Shown piece after piece: positions 13,891 through 19,521 of a stretch of DNA of 19,521 nucleotides (the stretch's first letter is position 1; the number at the start of each line of letters is the position of its first letter). The notes below the pieces were generated by a model. It was not told the DNA's origin and did not search any database. It was given only the letters and a program-made list of their open reading frames with translations. A program made the position numbers and the translations under genes. The DNA lies in contig JAUYPT010000103.1 in NCBI GenBank assembly GCA_030695685.1, positions 1 to 19,521 of the forward strand. The letters run 5' to 3'. The stretch comes from Nanobdellota archaeon. Its GTDB lineage: Archaea; Nanobdellota; Nanobdellia; Woesearchaeales; GW2011-AR9.

Positions 13891-13909
13891 TAGAAGGCTG
13901 TCGCCCTAT

Positions 13910-13942
13910 GTGTCTTACGTCAATCCGATAGATTGCCGCTAT
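13910..13942 (-). other. 33-nt D-loop intron of tRNA-Arg (best fit position 19/20)
   Basis: ATAG occurs at both ends, so several cut sites give the same mature tRNA. The best bulge-helix-bulge uses outer helix CCTA/TAGG, bulge ACA, central helix GCCT/AGAC with one C-A mismatch, bulge GGA, and inner pairs TA..CG/CGTA. This places the cut after G19. The interior also has CAATC/GATTG. Confidence 0.7.
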
Positions 13943-13988
13943 CCAGGCTAGGCTACGGGTCCAGTAATGGAGAGAGAATATAAGGCAA

Positions 13989-14000
13989 CTTTTAAATATT
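13989..14000 (-). promoter_or_regulatory. TATA box of tRNA-Arg
   Basis: The minus strand reads AATATTTAAAAG, 27-38 bases before the first base of the tRNA. The other gene-free bases between 13607 and 14033 hold the zinc-ribbon promoter, the hairpin cluster and this tRNA; I see nothing else there. Confidence 0.6.
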
Positions 14001-14033
14001 TATGGTTTAATTTCTGAAATGTGAATGAAATAA

Positions 14034-14630
14034 TTATTTAATAGTAACTTTCTCCACAACAACATCCTCTACTGGCTTGTCCTGGGAATCGGTATCAGCA
14101 TTTCCAATTTTATCAACAATATCCATACCTTTCGTCACTTTACCAAAAACAGCATGTTTAAAGTCGAGAAAAGTATTATCTGCCATACTGATGAAAAACT
14201 GTGATCCTCCTGTGTTCGGGCCATGGTTAGCCATGGAGATTGTTCCTCGAACATTGGATAGACCTTTGACAAATTCATCCTTAATTTCATAGCCAGGACC
14301 GCCTGTTCCCCATACATATTTTTGAGAATCATCTTTAGAGAGGGGATCACCCCCTTGAATCATGAATCCGGCAATAACGCGGTGAAACTTCGTGCCGTCA
14401 AAAAATCCTTTTTCGGCTAAGGTAATAAAATTCTGTGCTGTTTCTGGTGTTTTTTCAGTAAATAATTCAATTTCTATCGTTCCGAGATTTGTGTCTAAGA
14501 CTGCTGTTTTCATAGGGGGTGTGCCTCCGACGTTGGAGGAGGTACCAGAAATGTCTAATTTCTCAGTACCTCCGCAGGATGTTAAAAATAATAGTATGAT
14601 TAACACCGCTATTGATTGTATCTTTTTCAT
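14034..14630 (-). CDS. cyclophilin-type peptidyl-prolyl isomerase with lipoprotein signal
   Basis: This should catalyse cis-trans isomerisation of X-Pro bonds to help proteins fold outside the cytoplasm. Residues 1-19 form a signal peptide (KK, then a hydrophobic core) ending in a lipobox LTSC with Cys19, so the protein is probably lipid-anchored on the outer face of the membrane. A Ser/Gly/Thr-rich linker (20-40) follows. The cyclophilin domain has FHRVIAGFMIQGGD (82-95) with catalytic Arg84 and Gln92, GPNTGGSQFF (137-146), and LDFKHAVFGKV (155-165) with active-site His159. It is the short form seen in prokaryotes, about 155 residues. Its ATG overlaps the stop of the ferritin-like gene by four bases (14627-14630), so the two are coupled. 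A cyclophilin lipoprotein is more usual in bacteria, suggesting past transfer. Confidence 0.93.
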   Translation of the reverse strand: MKKIQSIAVLIILLFLTSCGGTEKLDISGTSSNVGGTPPMKTAVLDTNLGTIEIELFTEKTPETAQNFITLAEKGFFDGTKFHRVIAGFMIQGGDPLSKDDSQKYVWGTGGPGYEIKDEFVKGLSNVRGTISMANHGPNTGGSQFFISMADNTFLDFKHAVFGKVTKGMDIVDKIGNADTDSQDKPVEDVVVEKVTIK

Positions 14631-15499
14631 TTTTGAATGTCATGAGGTACAAATTTATCGGGATAATGAGCTACTGCACTATCCACATCCGCCCTTATTA
14701 TAGTATCCATGAGTTTAGCACCAAAGAGTAATTTGTATTCAGGTATGTCATTGATAAAACCACGCGCAACTATTGGTAAGATTGCCTGCGCAACCTTTAA
14801 TCGAGCCGGCCCTAATTGGCTCCGCACATAATGTACATGACCAACTTCATCTACCATAATTTGTTGGAATAGTTCGCCAATGCGCTTTAATGGTTCTGGT
14901 TGATCATCAAATAGTTCATATGCTTTATCTCTGAGCAAGCGAAAAGCAGCTACACCAGCTACCTCTGCAGCAAAGACTATAACATTAGCAATGGGTTTAG
15001 GAAGTTGAGTCATTAATCGTCCTATCGTACGTGACATTAGAGGTGGTGGCAAATGCTGCATCTCTAAGTTTAAGACATTTAAAGCATCTTTAAGAACTCG
15101 TGTATGGTAAAATTCTTCAATACTGATATATGTCAGTGGATCTTGCGGCCCGTAGAAATTCTTACCAGCACGTGAGAGCATATACTCTACACCATCACGT
15201 TCAGCGCGATTTGATTTAGCCACAGCTAAAGCCCACAGAGTTGCTTTATCTAGGCCTGGCTCTGGATGGCGTCTTGTCTCATTGCGTTTAAAAACAACTT
15301 TATCTACAACTGGCAGCCCGCTACGACGTATCGGATGAGCTTCTAGATTACAAAAAAATTCTTCACGCACTGAAAATAAACGGGTTCTCAAATCAGCTTT
15401 GCCATTACGGCGATAAAGATGTTCTAAATAATTATTGAGAAATAATTTTTTTTCTTCTTTTGAAAAAGGTGTAAAAATGTATGTTTTTTTTGCTGTCAT
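14627..15499 (-). CDS. ferritin-like di-iron carboxylate protein
   Basis: The pattern of a four-helix di-iron bundle is present: Glu100 or Glu105 in helix 1 (RAERDGVEYML), E129-x-x-H132 in helix 2 (EEFYHTRVL), Glu179 in helix 3 (FAAEVAGVAAF), and E218-x-x-H221 in helix 4 (VDEVGHVHYV). Two ExxH motifs plus two single Glu residues are the hallmark of the ferritin-like superfamily of oxidases, oxygenases and oxidoreductases. The first 80 residues are basic and probably form an extra N-terminal region. No close family is recognised; an oxygenase of the AurF type or another di-iron oxidase are possibilities. It is the first gene of a two-gene unit with the cyclophilin. A TATA-like AGTTTAAAAA at 15531-15540 and an AAGGT ribosome-binding site precede the ATG. 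Confidence 0.7.
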   Translation of the reverse strand: MTAKKTYIFTPFSKEEKKLFLNNYLEHLYRRNGKADLRTRLFSVREEFFCNLEAHPIRRSGLPVVDKVVFKRNETRRHPEPGLDKATLWALAVAKSNRAERDGVEYMLSRAGKNFYGPQDPLTYISIEEFYHTRVLKDALNVLNLEMQHLPPPLMSRTIGRLMTQLPKPIANVIVFAAEVAGVAAFRLLRDKAYELFDDQPEPLKRIGELFQQIMVDEVGHVHYVRSQLGPARLKVAQAILPIVARGFINDIPEYKLLFGAKLMDTIIRADVDSAVAHYPDKFVPHDIQK

Positions 15500-15530
15500 T
15501 TTTTTACCTTATGGCAGTCGTGCCTTCTGG

Positions 15531-15540
15531 TTTTTAAACT
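15531..15540 (-). promoter_or_regulatory. TATA box of the ferritin-like/cyclophilin unit
   Basis: The minus strand reads AGTTTAAAAA, 32-41 bases before the ATG at 15499. Confidence 0.45.
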
Positions 15541-15603
15541 TATCGTAGGGAAATAGTTTCGGGATAACACAGACAAATAGTTATCAATAACAATATTTGA
15601 TTC

Positions 15604-16680
15604 TTAATCCAAATATTCTCCTTTCTTTATTTTTTCCGGCAGATATTTTTCTGAAATAAAGCTTATTCCTCGTGATGATAAAGCCTGGATTTCTGCTTTC
15701 GCCTTGAAAGCAAGCATTTTTTTGAATTGGTTCTGCCAGCCTTTGTGATTCTTGAACCACTCATATTCCTGAAGCTGCTTGATTCGTTTTACGTCCACGT
15801 CTTTAATGGTAATCAAATGTTTTTTCAAGCCGTAATTTTCAATGTCTTCTGCAACGATGCCCAGGAAGCGTGCGCTTGCAAGAGTCATACTTTCTGACAT
15901 GTGCGCCAAATTGATACTGCCATATTTTAGGACAGAGTAAATATAGAAACCCCAAGGATCAAAATCAGCAAGAACATAGATTGGAAGATGATGTTCATTT
16001 GATAAGCGCTGCAGCAATCGCCTGATGCCTCGCGTTGCCTGTCCCTGCGAACTCATAATAATACAGTTATTTTTTTCCCAGAACTTATCTTCGTGCAGCC
16101 TTTCCCATACTGCTGCCTTTTCCATGTAAATGACATATTTGGCGTTAACTTTTTTGAATATTATCTCTTCGACATTGCTGGGTATGCTCCATCCTCCGCT
16201 CCCCATTTTTGCCCAATTGATTTCGTCTCCTTTATCTTCAACAATAACATGCCCGGCAACACTTCCCATCTTATTGGCATTAATATTAAGCTGTTCTCGT
16301 GAGAAATTAGTGACCACTTCCAAGTCTTCCAAGGCACTGTCGCTTTCTATCTGGTCATCAACAATATTTATTTTGGTATTAGGGATAGTTCGTTTGACCA
16401 TATAAAACATGTCCCTGAGCGATGCATGCTTCCCTTCTTCGAGAAGTTCTTTACTTACAGCAGCCACTTCTAGCGTTTGAAGGAATTTTTTAGCATGGGC
16501 AACATGGAAAAAATTTCGTTCCGATTTTTTGTTGCCAAGCTCAAGCGTTTCCGTTTTTTTATTGTATTGGACATTGGATAATGCACGTATGGGAATATCT
16601 ATCACAGGCACTTGTTTTGCCAGTATTTTTGCAGCTAATTCTTTCCCTAATTTTTCCAATGCTTGTTTTGCCTTACTCAT
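15604..16680 (-). CDS. top6A: DNA topoisomerase VI subunit A
   Basis: This is the DNA-cleaving subunit of the archaeal type IIB topoisomerase, homologous to Spo11. It makes paired 5'-phosphotyrosyl breaks and relaxes supercoils together with subunit B. The winged-helix domain carries the catalytic tyrosine in SLRDMFYMVKRT (Tyr93). The Toprim domain has the acidic Glu in YMEKAAVWERL and the DxD motif in VLADFDPWGFYIYS. About 358 residues is normal. I chose the ATG at 16680 because it overlaps the stop of top6B by 8 bases; the frame can run back to a TTG at 16692. The top6B-top6A order and overlap mark a bicistronic operon that yields equal subunits. Nothing odd is seen in the motifs. Confidence 0.97.
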   Translation of the reverse strand: MSKAKQALEKLGKELAAKILAKQVPVIDIPIRALSNVQYNKKTETLELGNKKSERNFFHVAHAKKFLQTLEVAAVSKELLEEGKHASLRDMFYMVKRTIPNTKINIVDDQIESDSALEDLEVVTNFSREQLNINANKMGSVAGHVIVEDKGDEINWAKMGSGGWSIPSNVEEIIFKKVNAKYVIYMEKAAVWERLHEDKFWEKNNCIIMSSQGQATRGIRRLLQRLSNEHHLPIYVLADFDPWGFYIYSVLKYGSINLAHMSESMTLASARFLGIVAEDIENYGLKKHLITIKDVDVKRIKQLQEYEWFKNHKGWQNQFKKMLAFKAKAEIQALSSRGISFISEKYLPEKIKKGEYLD

Positions 16681-18307
16681 CGAACTCACCAAGCTCTATT
16701 TGTTTTTCTTTATTTTTTTCTTCAGTCTTCTGCACTTCGTGCGCTACTTTGTACGCTTCTATATATTCCTTGTTTTTTGCCAGCATGCTGACAAGCGCTG
16801 CTGTAAGTTTTTCTTTTTCTACACCGCTCAGCTTGCTCAATGTTTCTGCGACTTCCGGAATGTAATTCTCAAAGATATTTACTCTTTGCTGCTGCTCGCC
16901 AACTCTCTTTTTCTTATTAATGTACATACCTAATTTCCGGCCGCATTCCTGAAGTGCTAATTTGATCTCTTTGATAATCTCCGGATAATGAGCCAGTGCT
17001 TCTTTAGATTCTGACGTAAATGGAACCCAGACAGATGTCATGTGCAGGACGATCGTACATGGCCCTACCGGCAATGATCCTCTGCTTTGCTGCAATCCAT
17101 ACGAGCGCCAGACTGTATTTTGGATTGAATTGGTAAATGCGCATGCTCCCTGCTGGTAGAGAAGCGGAACTCTGTTGGCGAAACGTAAAATTCGAATGAC
17201 AGATTCACTATCCTGTTCCCCGCCGTAACCCATGGCGCATTCAATAACAAACGGATTTCCTCTATACACAGAAGCAGGTCTGGTGACGGAACAATAAAAT
17301 TCAGCATTAATTTCCTTACGCAATCCTTGTTCCAATAATTCTGCTCCGATTGGTGAAATACAATCTATGGGTGGGGCACGTATTTTTGTTTTTTGAATTC
17401 CTTTAAACAATTGTTCCGCCAGATCTCTGCTGATCTCTTTTGGTTTCATGTTCGGCAATAAAGCAGAATTCTGGCAGATTTCTTTTGCCGTTCCCGGGAA
17501 TACTCTCACAAACTCTGTCATTAAGAATTGCTGTAATGTCCTTGCTTCCGTTATCTCCATCATCTTCATTAATCGCCCTAATTCCACTCCATAAGGATGC
17601 GGCTTAATCTCTTTTGGTTCCGGAGGCAGTTTTTCGGTTGCTCTGGGAAAGATAGTCTGCTGCGCTTCAGGATTAGTATAAATAATCGTCGTATGAGGAT
17701 TAACAATTGCTGTTTCTTTGAGGTACTCATCTACCGACTGCCGGCCTTTGAGGTAGCTGCCTTCCATATCTATCTCTATTCGTATGCCGTGGTCTTTTCC
17801 ATCCCAGGGCTTTTCTTCTTCTTCAAGGATTTGCGGCTTGTTCTGCTGCGTGTCAATCTTTAACTTCAGAAAGTTGGCTGGCTTATCAGGAGCAGTTTTA
17901 GACACAATTGCTGCTGGTTTGCCGGTAGTCAGTTGGCCATACAAAACAGCGGCAGAGATGCCAATTCCTTGTTGTCCCCTTGTCGCTGAAAGCTTATGGA
18001 ATTTACTGCCGTACAATAATTTGGCAAAAATATTAGGAATTTGTTTTCGGATGATGCCTGGGCCGTTATCTTCAATGATAACTCTAAACCGTGTTTCTTC
18101 CAATTGGATTAATTCGACACTGATTTCCGGGAGTATACGTGCTTCTTCGCAGGCATCAAGCGCATTATCGACTGCTTCTTTCACAGCAGTTAATAGCGCT
18201 TTTCGGGGATTATCAAATCCCAGCAAATGCCGGTTTTTTTCAAAAAATTCAGCAATAGAAATATCGCGCTGCTTTTGTGCTAGCTCTTCGGCAGTTTTTT
18301 GAACCAT
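16673..18307 (-). CDS. top6B: DNA topoisomerase VI subunit B
   Basis: This is the ATPase subunit of topoisomerase VI, a GHKL-fold protein that dimerises on ATP binding and drives strand passage. The N-box is KEAVDNALDACEE (Glu44, Asn48), EDNGPGI (79-85) is the G1 box, and TRGQQGIGISAAVLYGQ is the G2/lid region. A helix-two-turn-helix and a transducer domain follow (PVGPCTIVLHMTSVWVPFTSESKEA holds the switch-lysine region). The C-terminal 80 residues are charged and end in EEKNKEKQIELGEFDE. At 544 residues the length is normal. The gene precedes top6A with an 8-base overlap and has an AT-rich TATA-like element 22-30 bases before its ATG. Confidence 0.97.
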   Translation of the reverse strand: MVQKTAEELAQKQRDISIAEFFEKNRHLLGFDNPRKALLTAVKEAVDNALDACEEARILPEISVELIQLEETRFRVIIEDNGPGIIRKQIPNIFAKLLYGSKFHKLSATRGQQGIGISAAVLYGQLTTGKPAAIVSKTAPDKPANFLKLKIDTQQNKPQILEEEEKPWDGKDHGIRIEIDMEGSYLKGRQSVDEYLKETAIVNPHTTIIYTNPEAQQTIFPRATEKLPPEPKEIKPHPYGVELGRLMKMMEITEARTLQQFLMTEFVRVFPGTAKEICQNSALLPNMKPKEISRDLAEQLFKGIQKTKIRAPPIDCISPIGAELLEQGLRKEINAEFYCSVTRPASVYRGNPFVIECAMGYGGEQDSESVIRILRFANRVPLLYQQGACAFTNSIQNTVWRSYGLQQSRGSLPVGPCTIVLHMTSVWVPFTSESKEALAHYPEIIKEIKLALQECGRKLGMYINKKKRVGEQQQRVNIFENYIPEVAETLSKLSGVEKEKLTAALVSMLAKNKEYIEAYKVAHEVQKTEEKNKEKQIELGEFDE

Positions 18308-18328
18308 AATGGGAAATTAATGGCTTGA

Positions 18329-18337
18329 TTTTTAAAA
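18329..18337 (-). promoter_or_regulatory. candidate TATA box of the top6B-top6A operon
   Basis: The minus strand reads TTTTAAAAA, 22-30 bases before the ATG at 18307. The surrounding 78-base spacer is very AT-rich, so the exact element is uncertain; TTATACT and TTTATACA further upstream are alternatives. Confidence 0.35.
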
Positions 18338-18385
18338 TTTTGGTTTTTAGTATAATTTTTTGTATAAAATAGGGGATTTAAATTC

Positions 18386-18919
18386 TCATCCAAACAATAT
18401 TTCTTTCTTTCTCTTTTCCAGGAACTGATAGACTGTTTTGTGCATCGATCCGCTGAGAAGCATGGCCACGGCTTCCCGTGCTAAGGCAACATGCATCATT
18501 TCTCCGATAATGCCAATTGTTTTGCCATACACAGAAATGTGTGTATCCGTTAACCGTTCGATTTCTTCTCTCGATTTGCCGCCTTTGCCAATAACTCGTC
18601 CTTTTAAGCGCTCCATCGTATTCTTATTTTTTCCGGCGATATTTTTCATATCAATAATTTCAAAAATATAATCTGTTTTGAGCAGAAATAAAGCTATTTT
18701 AGGGTTAAATCCTCGCCCAATGGCATGAACTATTTCCCGTGCGGTATATAACATCACTGCATCACTGCCGGCAATGGTCACATCACCATCTTTGGAGATG
18801 TCTAATGTTGATTTGCTGGTGATTTCAATTTCTTTTTTAGTTTCTCCATTTGTTCCAATCAGTACAGCAACTCTTTCCTGCGGTATTTTTAGTTCATAGG
18901 AAAATTCTTCGGATTCCAT
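18386..18919 (-). CDS. two-KH-domain RNA-binding protein, archaeal Dim2/Pno1 type
   Basis: This is a 177-residue protein with two KH domains. The first has a GTNG loop (22-25) in VLIGTNGETKKEIE. The second has GKGG (111-114) in GRVIGKGGKSREEIE, followed by VYGKTIGIIGEMMHVALAREAV. FNPKIALFLL and the C-terminal GSMHKTVYQFLEKRKKEI are typical of the archaeal homologue of yeast Dim2/Pno1, which binds near the 3' end of 16S rRNA and helps small-subunit maturation. The gene follows the RIO1 kinase by 18 bases, a conserved archaeal pairing that reinforces a ribosome-assembly role. The ATG at 18919 is the obvious start. Confidence 0.92.
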   Translation of the reverse strand: MESEEFSYELKIPQERVAVLIGTNGETKKEIEITSKSTLDISKDGDVTIAGSDAVMLYTAREIVHAIGRGFNPKIALFLLKTDYIFEIIDMKNIAGKNKNTMERLKGRVIGKGGKSREEIERLTDTHISVYGKTIGIIGEMMHVALAREAVAMLLSGSMHKTVYQFLEKRKKEILFG

Positions 18920-18937
18920 AATTGTCTTTTATGACGA

Positions 18938-19521
18938 TTACTTTTTAATCTTTTGTATCGTTTGCGACAAATCTGCTTCTATGCCCAATTTCCGGAAAAA
19001 AATAATAATATTGGTAACATCTCTTTCCAGAAGCTCTTCGGAATTTGGCGTTTTGACTAATGTTGTCTGAGAAAAATCGATCAAATAGGGCTTTTCATTA
19101 AAATTAAGGATGTTGAATGAGGATAAATCGCCATGAATGAGGCCTTTACGGTATAATTTTTTGATTTGTAAAATCAGTTGTTTAAAGAACGCGGCTGGAT
19201 TTGCAGGATAACGGTTTTTGAGTTGAAGAGCAGGTTCTTGATCTCCAATCATCTCTTCTACGATAATATTATTGCGGAACGCTAATGGTTTTGGCGCTAA
19301 AATCCCTGCCTCTTCTGCTCTCAGCAGGTTCTTGTATTCCCGCTGCGCCCAGGCAAAAATGATATCGCGGCGGTGTTTCTTAAGGTAACTGTAGCGCGGG
19401 TCTTTTCCGATATACTCGTACATTCTCTTGAAATCACAATTTTGCACCCGGTAAATTTTGACAATAACCTGTTGAGTGTCTTTGCTGGCGAGAAAGACAT
19501 TGCTCTCTTTTCCTACTTTAT
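18938..19521 (-). CDS. rio1: RIO1-type atypical serine kinase/ATPase, 5' end outside the window
   Basis: The frame is open to the window edge, so the true start lies beyond 19521. Upstream of the GTG at 19447 the frame continues as KVGKESNVFLASKD and IVKIYRV, which is the glycine-rich region and the ATP-binding lysine of the RIO N-lobe. The gene is therefore partial and does not start at that GTG. Further in are REYKNLLRAEEAGI, the hinge VEEMIG, the catalytic loop LIHGDLSSFNIL (Asp and Asn) and the metal-binding LIDFSQTT. RIO1 acts in late maturation of the small ribosomal subunit. It is followed by the Dim2/Pno1-like KH gene in the same operon. Rio1 is favoured over Rio2 by the YEYIGKDPRY segment and the absence of the winged helix in the visible part. 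Confidence 0.92.
   Translation of the reverse strand, partial: KVGKESNVFLASKDTQQVIVKIYRVQNCDFKRMYEYIGKDPRYSYLKKHRRDIIFAWAQREYKNLLRAEEAGILAPKPLAFRNNIIVEEMIGDQEPALQLKNRYPANPAAFFKQLILQIKKLYRKGLIHGDLSSFNILNFNEKPYLIDFSQTTLVKTPNSEELLERDVTNIIIFFRKLGIEADLSQTIQKIKK

Larger units (their letters stand above)
13801..13962 (-). tRNA. tRNA-Arg(TCT) with three introns
   Basis: The acceptor stem GGACCCG (13962-13956) pairs with CGGGTCC (13808-13802), discriminator G73. The D-stem GCCT/GGGC is brought together only when a 33-nt intron in the D-loop is removed. The anticodon stem ACAGC/GCTGT holds the loop CTTCTA|A with anticodon TCT and is interrupted by 16 nt at 37/38. The variable loop is AGGTC and the T-stem is GGGAG/CTCCC. 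The T-loop TTCAAA|T is interrupted by 38 nt at 59/60. After splicing, 75 nt remain that fit a standard archaeal tRNA-Arg at every conserved position (T8, A14, G18-G19, T33, T54-T55-C56, A58). No CCA is encoded. A TATA box lies 27-38 bases upstream and a T-tract follows. Confidence 0.9.

Noticed and set aside
13676..13951. Plus-strand open frame of 91 codons
   Set aside because: It runs through the hairpin cluster and antisense through tRNA-Arg; its translation has no protein-like pattern and the RNA structures explain the bases.
17784..18302. Plus-strand frame of 172 codons
   Set aside because: It lies wholly antisense to the highly conserved start of top6B and is a codon-bias shadow of it.

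Overview
The window looks like a piece of an archaeal chromosome. The clearest signs are a DNA topoisomerase VI gene pair (subunits B and A), a RIO1-type kinase next to a two-KH-domain protein of the archaeal Dim2/Pno1 type, TATA boxes of the archaeal kind 20-35 bases before several starts, two tRNA genes without an encoded CCA and interrupted by archaeal bulge-helix-bulge introns, and dolichol-phosphate-mannose-synthase-like glycosylation genes. The sequence is AT-rich, with tightly packed genes. A DPANN-type archaeon (for example Woesearchaeota-like) would fit the bacterial-type cytidylate kinase and the surface-glycan genes, but that placement is inference.

Layout. 82-1855 (-): a two-gene restriction-modification unit, with a PD-(D/E)XK nuclease upstream of a TSPPY-type DNA methyltransferase. 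1959-2594 (+): an unrecognised protein, divergent from the nuclease and overlapping the next gene tail to tail. 2572-8120 (-): a five-gene operon read from 8120 down: CDP-alcohol phosphatidyltransferase, cytidylate kinase, GT4 glycosyltransferase, a GT-B/CDP-glycerol-transferase-like protein, and a nucleotidyltransferase-like/thymidylate-kinase-like fusion. 8121-8307: intergenic DNA full of nested inverted repeats. 8308-9537 (-): a lone GT4 glycosyltransferase. 9683-10120 (+): an orphan small protein with clearly higher GC. 10124-12286 (-): a GT2 / DUF2304 / GT4 operon. 12340-12470 (-): tRNA-Cys(GCA) with two introns. 12522-13606 (-): a zinc-ribbon protein and a helical unknown. 13681-13783: a cluster of very strong hairpins. 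13801-13962 (-): tRNA-Arg(TCT) with three introns. 14034-15499 (-): a ferritin-like di-iron protein and a cyclophilin lipoprotein. 15604-18307 (-): top6B-top6A. 18386-19521 (-): RIO1 kinase (cut by the window edge) and the KH protein.

How the genes work together. About half the window is a surface-glycan or glycolipid locus. The GT2 protein plus its DUF2304 membrane partner probably load a sugar on a polyprenyl carrier. The GT4 enzymes extend glycans. The CDP-alcohol phosphatidyltransferase, cytidylate kinase and CDP-glycerol-transferase-like protein suggest a CDP-activated lipid head group or a phosphodiester-linked polymer. The other half is information processing: topoisomerase VI, ribosome maturation (RIO1 and Dim2/Pno1) and tRNAs.

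The most striking observation is the tRNA pair. In tRNA-Arg(TCT) three introns (33 + 16 + 38 = 87 nt) outweigh the 75-nt mature tRNA. Both tRNAs carry a T-loop intron at position 59/60, and the one in tRNA-Cys forms a textbook bulge-helix-bulge. Second are two intergenic regions made of nested hairpins; in one of them two hairpins share a stem that differs by a compensatory base-pair change.
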